Positions 42,449-50,799 of a DNA stretch of 64,000 bases are shown here, one piece after another (position 1 is the stretch's first letter; each line of letters opens with the position of its first letter). The position numbers and the translations under genes are program-made. This DNA is from Luteimicrobium subarcticum (GTDB lineage: Bacteria > Actinomycetota > Actinomycetes > Actinomycetales > Cellulomonadaceae), in assembly GCF_002798015.1 (NCBI RefSeq), contig NZ_PGTZ01000011.1, forward strand, positions 62,001 to 126,000, in the 5' to 3' direction. The notes beneath the pieces were generated by a model. It had not been told where the DNA came from. It saw only the letters and a list, made by a program, of their open reading frames with translations, and made no database searches.

Positions 42449-42880
42449 TCAGAGGCAGGCTTGGCCCTTGACGAGCCACGGGAAGAGCGGGAAGAGGATC
42501 CGCACGGCGGTCTCCGGGCCATAGAGGCCGTCGTCGTCGACCTTGAGCTTGCGCTGCGCGACCTTGAGCGCCGCGGCGGTCTTGGGCCCGTAGACCCCGT
42601 CGATGACAAGGTCGTCCTGGTCGTAGCAGATCGCGAGGGCCGCCTGCAGGCGCTTGATCGCGACAGGCTCTCCCCGCGTCGAGGACATGTAGCACGCGTA
42701 CGTGCGCCTGTCGTAGGTGGGCTGCGGGTGGCTGCCGTCGGACGCCGCGACGACCGAGTCGCACGAGTAGCCCACGGCGGACGCCGGTGTCGCGGTCAGC
42801 AGACCGGCCGCGAGCAGGGCCACCATGGCGGTGAGGACGGCGGCCAGACGCCGCACGGACCGGATCGAAGACATGTTCAT
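42449..42880 (-). CDS. secreted peptidoglycan-binding-like protein, paralogue B
   Basis: Exported 143-residue protein, tandem paralogue of the gene at 41867. The signal peptide spans about 35 residues (SSIRSVRR, hydrophobic core, then TPASA-V). The mature protein has cysteines at CDSVV, CYMS, CYDQ and ACL, the same four positions as paralogue A. It also has the two DGxYGP motifs, DGVYGPKTAAALKVAQRK and DGLYGPETAVRI. The ATG at 42880 has GGGGAG upstream. Each paralogue has its own promoter. No enzyme domain is present. The pair probably coats or binds the cell wall; the ligand is not proven. Confidence 0.75.
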   Translation of the reverse strand: MNMSSIRSVRRLAAVLTAMVALLAAGLLTATPASAVGYSCDSVVAASDGSHPQPTYDRRTYACYMSSTRGEPVAIKRLQAALAICYDQDDLVIDGVYGPKTAAALKVAQRKLKVDDDGLYGPETAVRILFPLFPWLVKGQACL

Positions 42881-42964
42881 CGGTACTCCCCTGGTTCGGA
42901 GCCCGTCCTCGTCGACGGGCCGAGATCCCCGTTTCATCCGATGAGGGTTGAACGAGGCTTTACG

Positions 42965-42993
42965 AACCTAGTGGGTGATTTGCGGCAGGACAA
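42965..42993 (-). promoter_or_regulatory. promoter of paralogue B (TTGTCC-17-TAGGTT)
   Basis: On the minus strand TTGTCC (42988-42993) and TAGGTT (42965-42970) are separated by 17 bases, about 80 nt upstream of the ATG at 42880. Confidence 0.6.
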
Positions 42994-43069
42994 CCCGGTC
43001 GCGGGGAGCTCCGTGCGTCGGTGTCCACAGGCAGGCGAGCCGATCCTCACGACGACGCCCCGGAGCCGT

Positions 43070-43075
43070 TAGGTT
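43070..43075 (+). promoter_or_regulatory. -10 hexamer (TAGGTT) of the prepilin peptidase gene
   Basis: TAGGTT is followed by six bases and the GTG start at 43082, the leaderless arrangement. Confidence 0.6.
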
Positions 43076-43081
43076 GGCCGC

Positions 43082-43672
43082 GTGACCGTGACTCGCGCCC
43101 TGCTCCCAGAGCGTGCCGGGCTGCTGGCCCGCGCCCTCGGCGAGCTGCACCGAGGCGGCGTCGTCGGCGTCACGCTGGGCGTGCTCGCAGCGGTCGTCAC
43201 CGGTCGGGCGACGTGGTCGGCGCCGGTCGTCGGAGCCGTGGTGCTGGTGGCGTTCGTGAGCGGTCCGCTGGCGGTGGTCGACGCGCGCACCCGCCGGCTC
43301 CCCGACACGATCACCCTGCCGTCGATCGCCCTGACCGCGATCCTGGTGGTCGTCCCGAGCCTCGTCGCGGGGCAGCAGGCAGCGGCCGTCCGCGCCCTCG
43401 TGGGTGCGGCGGCCGCTGCCGGGCTGCATCTCGTGCTCTGGTACGTCGGCGCGGGGATCGGCCTCGGCGACGTGAAGCTCGTCGCGCTCCTCGGCCTGCC
43501 GCTGGCGTGGTACGGATGGTCGACCCTGCTCGGCGGGCTGTTCGTCGGCTACCTGCTCGGCGGGCTCTGGGCCGTCGGCCTGGTCGTCACGCGCCGCGCC
43601 GGCATGCGCGCGACGATCCCCTTCGGTCCGTTCCTCGTCGCGGGGTGGTTCGTCGCGACGCTGTCGACCTGA
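43082..43672 (+). CDS. A24-family prepilin peptidase, short form without methylase domain
   Basis: Membrane aspartyl protease that cleaves type IV prepilin-like leader peptides. The 196-residue protein has six or seven hydrophobic segments and both catalytic aspartates: the first in VDARTRRLPDTIT (about residue 68), the second in the GxGD-type motif GIGLGDVKLVALLG (about residue 128). It lacks the N-terminal cysteine-rich N-methyltransferase domain of PilD, as is usual for short actinobacterial enzymes of the Tad/Flp type. No pilin or tad genes are in the window. In mycobacteria a similar gene also sits beside aroE. Confidence 0.88.
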   Translation: MTVTRALLPERAGLLARALGELHRGGVVGVTLGVLAAVVTGRATWSAPVVGAVVLVAFVSGPLAVVDARTRRLPDTITLPSIALTAILVVVPSLVAGQQAAAVRALVGAAAAAGLHLVLWYVGAGIGLGDVKLVALLGLPLAWYGWSTLLGGLFVGYLLGGLWAVGLVVTRRAGMRATIPFGPFLVAGWFVATLST

Positions 43673-43724
43673 GCGAGCGCGACGGCGGCTCGCCGGGGAT
43701 CTACCGGCAGCTCAGGACCGTGAC

Positions 43725-44591
43725 TCAGCGGGCGGCGAGCGACTCGCCCAGGGCCGCGTCCATGGCGTCGAGGGGGCCGGGACGGCCCGTCATGAGCCGA
43801 ACCTGCTCGGAAGCCTGGTGCAGCAGCATGCGCTCGCCGTCGACCGCCACCCCGCCCGCGGCCGCCCACGCGTCCGAGAGCGGGCTGCGGCGCGGGTCGT
43901 ACGCCACGTCGAGCAGCACCCCCGCGACTGCGCGGTCGGCGAGAGCGGGGACCAAGAAGTCAGCGGCGCCGGGCGGAAGCGTCGAGACGAGGACCGCGTG
44001 CCCGGCGAGCGTGCTGGGCGCCTCGTCCAGCGGCACGAACGACGGCTGCACGCCGAGCCGCTCCGCCACGGCGGCGAGGTCCGCCGTCCTGGCGATCGAC
44101 CGCGCGTACACCGTCGGGGCCTCGCACCCGAGCCGCTGCAGGGCCGCGAGGGTCGACGCGGCGGTCGCCCCGGCGCCGAGCACCGCGGCGTCGGAGACCT
44201 CGGTGCCTCCGTCGACACCGGCGTCACGGAAGCCCTCGCGCAGCGCCTCGACCACGCCGTGGACGTCCGTGTTGAAGCCCCAGGAGACGCGCTTCTTCTT
44301 CTCCCGCGTGAACACCACCGTGTTGACCGAGCGCAGGTCGGCGGCGAGCGGCTCCACCTCGTCGAGCAGCCCGATCACCGTCTGCTTGAGCGGCATGGTG
44401 AGGCTCAGGCCGGCGAAGTCGTCGTCCAGGTCACGCAAGAGGTAGTAGAGCTGCTCGGACGTCACGTCCTGACGCCCGTAGCTCCACCCGTCCAGTCCGA
44501 GCGCCTGGTACGCCGCAGCGTGCAGCAGAGGCGACAGCGAGTGCTCCACGGGGTGTCCGACAACTGCCGCCCGACGGCACGCTCGGGGCAT
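43725..44591 (-). CDS. aroE: shikimate dehydrogenase (AroE)
   Basis: Fourth step of the shikimate pathway: reduces 3-dehydroshikimate with NADPH. The 288 residues show the substrate site VVGHPVEHSLSPLLHAAAYQ, the catalytic Lys in LSLTMPLKQTV, GFNTDVHGVVEAL with the catalytic Asp, and the Rossmann loop AVLGAGATAASTLAAL. The NADP-loop basic residue is YARSIART. The ATG at 44591 shares one base with the mltG stop, so the genes are coupled. The order aroE-mltG-ruvX-alaS is the standard actinobacterial cluster. Confidence 0.95.
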   Translation of the reverse strand: MPRACRRAAVVGHPVEHSLSPLLHAAAYQALGLDGWSYGRQDVTSEQLYYLLRDLDDDFAGLSLTMPLKQTVIGLLDEVEPLAADLRSVNTVVFTREKKKRVSWGFNTDVHGVVEALREGFRDAGVDGGTEVSDAAVLGAGATAASTLAALQRLGCEAPTVYARSIARTADLAAVAERLGVQPSFVPLDEAPSTLAGHAVLVSTLPPGAADFLVPALADRAVAGVLLDVAYDPRRSPLSDAWAAAGGVAVDGERMLLHQASEQVRLMTGRPGPLDAMDAALGESLAAR

Positions 44592-45751
44592 CAGCCCTTC
44601 CCCGGGTTGGCAGCCTGCCAGGCACGAAGCTTGGCGACGTTCAGATCGTGATCGTGCTTGTTGGATGCGAACAAGGTCTTGCCGGTGTCGAGGTTGACCG
44701 CAGTCCAGAACATCAGGTCACCGGTCGCCGGCTTGACGACAGCCTCGACGGCGGACCGTCCCGGCGAGGCGATCGGCCCCGGCGGCAGGCCGGTGAGCAC
44801 GTAAAGGTTGTACTTGTTGTTGGCATCCGCCTTGTCGGCGTTCGTCAGCTCGGTGCCGGACTTGCCCGCGCCGTAGGCCACCGCGGCATCGATCCCGAGC
44901 GTCCAGCCCTGCTTGAGACGATTGTTGATCACCTCTGCCATCTTCGGTTGATCGGCCGGAACCTTGGCCTCGCGCTCGATCATGGATGCCTTGATCAGTA
45001 CGTCCTGCTGCTCCGAGGCCGGGACCTTGAGGTCCTTCAGCTCCGTCTTCGTCTGCGCCACCATCTGGCTGAGGATGTCGGTCGCCGTGACACCGGGGTC
45101 GAACGAGTACGTGGCCGGGTAGAGCCAGCCCTCGTAGTTCTTCTTCGCGACGGCAGGGAGCCCGGTGGCCTTCGTGTTCTTCATCGCCTTGGTGAAGTCC
45201 GACCGGGGAATCCCCGCGACGGTGCTCGCGCGGTCGAGGATCTGGTCGACGGTGAAGCCCTCGGGGATGGTGAGGACGGTCGACACGCGGCCGGTCTGCG
45301 CGGCGAGCAGCGCGACGACGTCCGACGCCTTCATCTGCGTGCGCAGCGTGTACACGCCGGGCTGGATGCCGGCGGCTGCCGGGTTCGCCTTGTACGCGTC
45401 GGTGAACGCCTTGGTGCTGGCGACGACGTCGTCGGCGACGAGGGTCCGGGCGATCGCAGCGCCCGTGTCACCCTTCTCGATCGTCACGTCGACCGACCCG
45501 GTGCCCGGCCCCGCGTAGTCCTTCGCCTCGGACCCGAGGTGGAAGCCGTCGACGCCCGGCAGGACCTTGTCGTAGACGAACCAGCCGGCGCCGCCCACGA
45601 CGAGGAGCGCGAGGAACAGGACCGCGGTCCGACGGCGCCGACGACGGCGACGCTGCGCCGCGGTGACCCGCTGGGTGCGGCGCTGCGCGCTGCGCGACCG
45701 AGGGGGCTGCGGCGTCTGCGTCGGCGCGGGGGCCGAGAAGAGGTCCGTCAT
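44591..45751 (-). CDS. mltG: endolytic murein transglycosylase (MltG)
   Basis: Membrane-anchored enzyme that cleaves nascent glycan strands and may end their polymerisation. The 386-residue protein has a cytoplasmic N-terminus of about 40 residues that is very rich in arginine, one membrane helix (about 43-60), an extracellular LysM-like subdomain and the YceG/MltG catalytic domain. The catalytic Glu is in IKASMIEREAKVPADQP, and the conserved end motif is YNLYVLTGLPPGPIASPG. Start ATG at 45751. It sits between ruvX and aroE. Confidence 0.94.
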   Translation of the reverse strand: MTDLFSAPAPTQTPQPPRSRSAQRRTQRVTAAQRRRRRRRRTAVLFLALLVVGGAGWFVYDKVLPGVDGFHLGSEAKDYAGPGTGSVDVTIEKGDTGAAIARTLVADDVVASTKAFTDAYKANPAAAGIQPGVYTLRTQMKASDVVALLAAQTGRVSTVLTIPEGFTVDQILDRASTVAGIPRSDFTKAMKNTKATGLPAVAKKNYEGWLYPATYSFDPGVTATDILSQMVAQTKTELKDLKVPASEQQDVLIKASMIEREAKVPADQPKMAEVINNRLKQGWTLGIDAAVAYGAGKSGTELTNADKADANNKYNLYVLTGLPPGPIASPGRSAVEAVVKPATGDLMFWTAVNLDTGKTLFASNKHDHDLNVAKLRAWQAANPGKG

Positions 45752-45787
45752 GCTCTCCTGCCTTGTCGGGCGTCCGGCGTCGGGACG

Positions 45788-46261
45788 CTATGTCGTGACG
45801 AGCTCCCCCGTGCGGGCACCGGCACGACGCTCCGCGTCGAGGGCACCTTGGAGGATGATAACCGCCGCCACCTGGTCGACCACAGACCGCTGCTTGCGGC
45901 CGGGTCGACCCGCGGCCTGCATGGACCGGTGCGCGCTGACCGTCGACATCCGTTCGTCGACGAGGTGCACCGGGACCGGCGCGACCGCGCGGGCAACCTG
46001 GACAGCGTACTCGCGGGCCGAGGCGGCGGCGGCACCCTCGGCCCCCGACAGGTGCCGCGGCAGCCCGACGTACACAACACGTGCACCGCGCTCGCGTACC
46101 TCGTCCACGACACGCGCGACGTCGGTCGCGCCGGCCATGTCGCGTGCGAGCGTCTCGACGGGTGTCGCGACGAGCCCGTCGGGGTCGCTCACCGCGACCC
46201 CGACGCGCACCGAGCCGACGTCGAGCGCCAGCCGCGGTCCGCGTTCGATGCCGTCCGTCAC
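45788..46261 (-). CDS. ruvX: putative Holliday junction resolvase / pre-16S rRNA nuclease (RuvX, YqgF)
   Basis: RNase H-fold nuclease, implicated in 16S rRNA 5' end maturation and in Holliday junction resolution in mycobacteria. The 157-residue protein has the acidic residues in RLALDVGSVRVGVAVSDPDG, then VYVGLPRHLSG, VHLVDERMSTVSA and the final Asp in VVDQVAAVIILQ. Length is typical. Its ATG region overlaps the alaS stop by four bases, the usual alaS-ruvX-mltG order. Confidence 0.93.
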   Translation of the reverse strand: MTDGIERGPRLALDVGSVRVGVAVSDPDGLVATPVETLARDMAGATDVARVVDEVRERGARVVYVGLPRHLSGAEGAAAASAREYAVQVARAVAPVPVHLVDERMSTVSAHRSMQAAGRPGRKQRSVVDQVAAVIILQGALDAERRAGARTGELVTT

Positions 46262-48966
46262 GACCGGGTCGCCACCGCGTCCACGACGGCCTGCAGCGCG
46301 GCAGGCACGGCGCCCGCGTCGGTGCCGCCGCCCTGGGCCAGGTCGTCCTTGCCGCCCCCGCCGCCGCCGAGCACGCCCGACGCGGCGCGCACGAGCGCAC
46401 CCGCCTTCACGCCGGCGTCACGGGCGCCCGCGTTGGTCGCGACCACGACGACCGGTCGACCCTTGCTCGTCCCCGCGACCGCGACGGCGGCCGGCGCGGA
46501 GTCGCCCAGGCGGGACCGCACGTCGAGCACGAGGGCTCGCAGGTCGTCCGCGGACGCCACGTCACCGGCGTCGTGCGTCACGACCCGGACGCCCTCCGCG
46601 TCCACCGCGGAACCGGCGAGCGTGCCGGCCGCAGCGAGCAGCTGCGCCTGGCGCACGCCGGCGAGCTCCTTCTCGACGTCCTTGAGGCGCGAGACGAGCG
46701 AGGACACCCGCTCCCCCAGCTCGTCCGGGCGCGCGCCCAGGATCTGGGTCAGCTGCCCGACGAGCGCGTGCTCCTTGGCCTGGAAGCCGTACGCGCCGTC
46801 GCCGACGAGCGCCTCGACACGCCGGACACCCGACCCGACGGACGCCTCACCGAGCAGTGCGACACGGCCGATCTGCCCCGACTGCTGGACGTGCGTGCCG
46901 GCGCACAGCTCGCGCGACCAGTCGCCGCCGATGGAGACCACGCGCACACGGTCGCCGTACTTCTCGCCGAACAGGGCCATGGCACCGAGCTCGCGGGCCT
47001 CCGCGATCGGCATGACCTGGTCGGTGACGTCGAGGTTCTCGGCGAGCTGCTCGTTGACGCGCTCCTCGATCTCGGCGAGGGCGGACGAAGGCACCGCACC
47101 CGGCGAGCGGAAGTCGAAGCGCACGCGGCTCGGCGCGTTCTCCGACCCCGCCTGCGTGCGGTCCGGGCCGACGATCTCGTGGAGCGCCTTGTGGATCATG
47201 TGCGTCGCCGAGTGGGCGCGGCTGATCGCCTTGCGGCGGGCCCTGTCGATCTCCGCGGTGCCGCAGTCCTCGAGCGTCACGGTGCCCTCGACCAGGCGAC
47301 CGCGGTGCACCGACAGTCCCTTCACCGGCCGCTGGACGTCGTCGACCTCGACCGTCGCGCCGCCGTCGAGGACGATCGTGCCCTGGTCGGCGAGCTGACC
47401 GCCGGCCTCGGCGTAGAACGGGGTGCGGTCCAGCACGACCTCGACGTCCGCGGGCGCGTTCGCCGTGGGCGCGGGCACGCCGTCGACGAGCAGACCCACG
47501 ACGCGCACCGGGGCCGTCAAGTCGGTGTACCCGAGGAACTCGACGGGAGCTGTGAGCTCCTTGTCGATCGCCTCGTAGGCACGCAGGTCGGCGTGGCCCG
47601 TCTTCTTGGCGAGCGCGTCGGCGCGCGCGCGGCGCTTCTGCTCGGCCATGAGGTCGCGGAACGCCTTCTCGTCGACCGCGACACCCTGCTCGGCCGCCAT
47701 CTCCAGCGTCAGGTCGATCGGGAAGCCGTACGTGTCGTGCAGCGCGAACGCCTCCGAGCCGCCGAGCAGCGCACCTCCGGCGCCCGCGGAGCTCTTCGCG
47801 CGACGGACCGCGGTGTCGAGGATCGTCGTGCCCTGCGCGAGCGTGCGCCGGAACGCCTCCTCCTCCGCGTACGCGACGTCGCTGATGCGACGGAAGTCGG
47901 TCTCGACCTCGGGGTAGGACGCCTTCATCGCCTCCATGGAGACGGGCAGCAGCGACGGCAGCGCCACCTCGTCGACGCCCAGCAGGCGCACGGACCGCAC
48001 GGCACGGCGGATCAGCCGGCGCAGCACGTACCCGCGGCCCTCGTTCGACGGCCGGACGCCGTCGCCGATCACCATGAGGGCCGAGCGGACGTGGTCCGCG
48101 ATGACGCGCATGCGCACGTCGTCCTCGTGGTCCGCGCCGTAGCGGCGTCCGCTGAGCTCCTGCACGCGCTCGATGACGGGGAAGACCTCGTCGATCTCGT
48201 ACAGGTTCTGCTTGTCCTGCAGGAGGTAGGCGACGCGCTCGAGGCCCGCACCCGTGTCGATGCTCTTGTGCTCGAGCTCGCCGAGGAGCGGGTAGTCCTT
48301 GCCCGTGCCCTCGCCGCGCAGGAACTGGTCGAACACCAGGTTCCAGATCTCGATGTAGCGGTCCTCGGCGCGCGGGTCGCCCGGCCACTCGGGCACCGCG
48401 CCGCGCAGCGCCTCGGGGCCGAACTCCGGGCCGCGGTCGTAGTGCCACTCCGCGCACGGGCCGGCCGGGCCCGGCTGGCCCGTGTCCCAGAAGATCTCGC
48501 CGCGGGGCAGGCGGACGATCCGCGACGGGTCGAAGCCGATGCCCTTCGTGAGCGCGTCGTACGACTCGTCGTCCTGGTCCCAGATCGTGACCCAGAGGCG
48601 CGACCCGTCGAAGCCGTACCCGCCCTCGGCCTGCGAGGTCGTCAGGAGCTCCCACGCGAAGGCGATGGCCTCCTGCTTGAAGTAGTCGCCGAACGAGAAG
48701 TTCCCGTTCATCTGGAAGAACGTGCCGTGGCGCGTCGTGCGCCCGACGTTGTCGATGTCGTTCGTCCGGATGCACTTCTGCACGCTCGCGGCGCGCGGCC
48801 AGGGCGCCTCCTGCGACCCCAGGATGTACGGGATGAACGGGACCATGCCCGCGATCGTGAACAGGATCGAGGGGTCCGGCGACACCAGCGGGACGCTGGG
48901 CACGATGGCGTGGTCCTTCGACTCGAAGTAGTCGAGCCAACGCTTGCGGATCTCGGCGGTGCGCAT
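46258..48966 (-). CDS. alaS: alanyl-tRNA synthetase (AlaS)
   Basis: Charges tRNA-Ala. The 902 residues contain the class II catalytic core with motif 1 region FTIAGMVPFIPYILG, RTNDIDNVGRTTRHGTFFQMNGNFSFGDYFK and GAGLERVAYLLQ. The editing domain has zinc-site residues in SRAHSATHMIHKAL (HxxxH) and CAGTHVQQSGQIG. A C-terminal DHHA1/C-Ala domain ends the protein. Start ATG at 48966 with GAAGGA upstream, right after a run of 8-bp tandem repeats. It overlaps ruvX by four bases. Confidence 0.98.
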   Translation of the reverse strand: MRTAEIRKRWLDYFESKDHAIVPSVPLVSPDPSILFTIAGMVPFIPYILGSQEAPWPRAASVQKCIRTNDIDNVGRTTRHGTFFQMNGNFSFGDYFKQEAIAFAWELLTTSQAEGGYGFDGSRLWVTIWDQDDESYDALTKGIGFDPSRIVRLPRGEIFWDTGQPGPAGPCAEWHYDRGPEFGPEALRGAVPEWPGDPRAEDRYIEIWNLVFDQFLRGEGTGKDYPLLGELEHKSIDTGAGLERVAYLLQDKQNLYEIDEVFPVIERVQELSGRRYGADHEDDVRMRVIADHVRSALMVIGDGVRPSNEGRGYVLRRLIRRAVRSVRLLGVDEVALPSLLPVSMEAMKASYPEVETDFRRISDVAYAEEEAFRRTLAQGTTILDTAVRRAKSSAGAGGALLGGSEAFALHDTYGFPIDLTLEMAAEQGVAVDEKAFRDLMAEQKRRARADALAKKTGHADLRAYEAIDKELTAPVEFLGYTDLTAPVRVVGLLVDGVPAPTANAPADVEVVLDRTPFYAEAGGQLADQGTIVLDGGATVEVDDVQRPVKGLSVHRGRLVEGTVTLEDCGTAEIDRARRKAISRAHSATHMIHKALHEIVGPDRTQAGSENAPSRVRFDFRSPGAVPSSALAEIEERVNEQLAENLDVTDQVMPIAEARELGAMALFGEKYGDRVRVVSIGGDWSRELCAGTHVQQSGQIGRVALLGEASVGSGVRRVEALVGDGAYGFQAKEHALVGQLTQILGARPDELGERVSSLVSRLKDVEKELAGVRQAQLLAAAGTLAGSAVDAEGVRVVTHDAGDVASADDLRALVLDVRSRLGDSAPAAVAVAGTSKGRPVVVVATNAGARDAGVKAGALVRAASGVLGGGGGGKDDLAQGGGTDAGAVPAALQAVVDAVATRS

Positions 48967-48973
48967 GGTGTCC

Positions 48974-49010
48974 TTCAGGAGTTCAGGAGTTCAGGAGTTC
49001 AGGAGTTCAG
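48974..49010. repeat. octanucleotide tandem repeat in the alaS leader
   Basis: TTCAGGAG repeated four times exactly (48974-49005) plus a partial fifth copy, 8-44 nt upstream of the alaS ATG. On the mRNA strand the unit is CTCCTGAA; the last copy runs into the Shine-Dalgarno sequence GAAGGA. Confidence 0.9.
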
Positions 49011-49038
49011 TGCTCTGGCAGTCAGGGGCGGGTCGCGC

Positions 49039-49404
49039 TCAGAAGAACGCGTAACCGCTGTCGGGGTCGTCCGGGTCCTGCGGCAGGTCGGCCTCGTCGG
49101 GCGCGTGGAAGGCAGCTCCGGGACGCGCTCCCCGGGCCTGGGCAGCACGGACCGCGGCGGGGTCGGGCTGGCCGTCGGCGAGGAGCATCGCCTCGAGCTC
49201 GGCCTCCCGTTCGGCGCGTGCGACACGGAACTCGTCGGCGAACGTGGCGACGAAGCCGCGCGCCCGCTCCTGGGCGTCGCCGAGCCGGTCGCCCGCCTGG
49301 TCGACGAGGTGCGTCGGGGCGTAGCGCCGCACGACCTTGCGGCCCTCGCGCACGACGACCACGGTCACGACGACTCCCACGCCCACCCAGAAGAGGCGCC
49401 TCAC
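49039..49404 (-). CDS. DUF6167 family membrane protein
   Basis: A 121-residue protein with one N-terminal membrane helix (about residues 4-20), then a charged, helical cytoplasmic part (ATFADEFRVARAEREAELEAMLLADGQPDP) and an acidic tail. It matches the conserved actinobacterial family DUF6167 found between a DUF948 gene and alaS. The function is unknown. GTG start at 49404 overlaps the DUF948 stop by four bases, so the two are coupled and probably work together at the membrane. Confidence 0.75.
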   Translation of the reverse strand: MRRLFWVGVGVVVTVVVVREGRKVVRRYAPTHLVDQAGDRLGDAQERARGFVATFADEFRVARAEREAELEAMLLADGQPDPAAVRAAQARGARPGAAFHAPDEADLPQDPDDPDSGYAFF

Positions 49405-49802
49405 CGCACGCCGCCGGCACGCTCGGACGTGGTCGACGCCGACGCCGTACGCCGACCCGAGGCCGTTGCGAAGGCACGCCGCACGCCGTAGCTGAACGCC
49501 GCGACCTTGACGAGGGGTCGGCCGACCGTCGCCGCATACAGCGCGGTGAGCGCGGAGACGTTCTCGGAGACCTGCGCGGCGGCCGTCGTGACGACGTCGA
49601 CCTTCTCGAGCTGGCCGTTGGCGGACGTGAGCGCCGTGGCGGCCTCGTCGAGGATCGGCAGGGAGTGGTCGGTGAGCTGCTTGACCGACGACCGGGTCTC
49701 GTCGAAGACCTTGCCGAGCTTGAGCAGCGGCAGCGCGAGCACACCGACCAGCAGGACGAACGCGATCGCGGCGATCAACCCTGCGACGTCACCGACGGAC
49801 AT
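49401..49802 (-). CDS. DUF948 domain membrane protein
   Basis: A 133-residue protein with one N-terminal membrane segment (VAGLIAAIAFVLLVGVLALPLL), then a long helix with heptad character: GKVFDETRSSVKQLTDHSLPILDEAATAL and LEKVDVVTTAAAQVSENVSAL. This is the DUF948 pattern of a membrane-anchored coiled coil. The ATG at 49802 has GAGGGAG upstream; an ATG at 49814 is less likely. Function unknown. It is encoded with DUF6167 upstream of alaS. Confidence 0.8.
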   Translation of the reverse strand: MSVGDVAGLIAAIAFVLLVGVLALPLLKLGKVFDETRSSVKQLTDHSLPILDEAATALTSANGQLEKVDVVTTAAAQVSENVSALTALYAATVGRPLVKVAAFSYGVRRAFATASGRRTASASTTSERAGGVR

Positions 49803-49877
49803 GTGCTCCCTCATCTCTGCGTGGCCGGGCTCCGAGCAGCCGCACGGACCCTTGCGGAACCTTACCCGGACGCACGA

Positions 49878-49922
49878 ACGCCCCGCGCAGCACCACCAGG
49901 ACGGCAGGCTGCGGCGGGGCGT
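49878..49922 (-). terminator. hairpin terminator of rpsD
   Basis: ACGCCCCGC-GCAGC (from 49878) pairs with GCTGCGGCGGGGCGT (to 49922) with a single bulge, giving about 14 bp, 22 nt beyond the rpsD stop. Confidence 0.7.
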
Positions 49923-49943
49923 CCGTCGCGGGCGACGAGGACG

Positions 49944-50570
49944 TCAGCGGGCGTAGTACTCGACGACCAGCTGGACCTCGCAGGTCACGGGGACCTCGGC
50001 GCGCTTGGGGCGGCGCACCAGCTGCGACGACAGCTTCTCGAGCTGGACCTCGAGGTAGCCCGGGACCGCCGGGAGCACGTCGCGGTGGGCACCGGCAGCG
50101 GCGACCTGGAACGGCGTGGTGGCCTGGCTCTTCGGCTTGACCTGGAGGGTCTGGCCCGGCTTCACCTTGAAGGAGGGGCGGTCGACGATCTTGCCGTCGA
50201 CGAGGATGTGACGGTGGGTCACGGCCTGGCGCGCCTGCAGGATGGTGCGGGCGAAGCCGGAGCGCAGCACGAGGGCGTCGAGACGGGTCTCGAGGTTCTC
50301 GACGAGCGCCTCACCGGTCAGACCCTTGTCCTTGCGGGCCTCCTCGTACGCACGAGCCATCTGCTTCTCGCGGAGCGCGTACTGCGCACGCAGACGCTGC
50401 TTCTCGCGCAGACGGACCGCGTAGTCGGACTCGGTGCGGCGGCGGGCGCGGCCGTGCTCGCCGGGCGGGTAGGGGCGCTTCTCGAAGTGCTTGACGGCCT
50501 TCGGGGTCAGGGCGATGCCGAGCGCACGGCTCAGACGCACCTGACGGCGCGAACGGGTCACAGAGGACAC
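49944..50570 (-). CDS. rpsD: 30S ribosomal protein S4 (RpsD)
   Basis: Primary 16S rRNA-binding protein of the small subunit. The 208 residues begin [20 protein letters not shown]. They contain the S4 domain ([47 protein letters not shown]) and end EYYAR. The N-terminal zinc cysteines of some S4 proteins are absent, so this is the zinc-free form. The gene stands alone here, not with rpsM-rpsK-rpoA, as is usual in many actinobacteria. Start codon at 50570 with a GAAGGA-like Shine-Dalgarno sequence. Confidence 0.98.
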   Translation of the reverse strand: MSSVTRSRRQVRLSRALGIALTPKAVKHFEKRPYPPGEHGRARRRTESDYAVRLREKQRLRAQYALREKQMARAYEEARKDKGLTGEALVENLETRLDALVLRSGFARTILQARQAVTHRHILVDGKIVDRPSFKVKPGQTLQVKPKSQATTPFQVAAAGAHRDVLPAVPGYLEVQLEKLSSQLVRRPKRAEVPVTCEVQLVVEYYAR

Positions 50571-50775
50571 GGTGGTTCCTTCTCTTCCTGTCGTGGAATC
50601 TGAACGTCGCAGCCGGGCACGTCACGCGCCCGGTGCTGGACCAGCCGACGGGCTCCCGCTCCAGACCGCTGCTCACGCCGGGCGAGAGAGAGGTTCTGGC
50701 AGGTGCCGCAGGGCCGAGGTCCCAGGGTTGATGCAAAGGATCATGCATCGGTCGTCCACGCGGGACAACCCCCCT

Positions 50776-50781
50776 AGCCTA
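50776..50781 (-). promoter_or_regulatory. putative -10 hexamer (TAGGCT) for rpsD with a 200-nt leader
   Basis: TAGGCT on the minus strand is the best -10 in the gap between rarA and rpsD. It would give a leader of nearly 200 nt. Autoregulation through such a leader would suit a ribosomal protein, but no known motif is recognised. Confidence 0.35.
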
Positions 50782-50799
50782 CCAGAGCGAGGTCTCTCC

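Noticed and set aside
43020-43030. GTGTCCACA resembling an actinobacterial DnaA box (also at 63600)
   Set aside because: Single copies with one mismatch; the second is part of a terminator stem. There is no cluster that would suggest an origin.
46081-49491. 1136-codon open frame opposite alaS
   Set aside because: Antisense shadow of alaS, DUF6167 and neighbours; the translation is low-complexity and matches no family.
50673-50748. Short leader peptide (23 codons) in the rpsD leader
   Set aside because: No Shine-Dalgarno sequence and no attenuation-like codon run; indistinguishable from chance.
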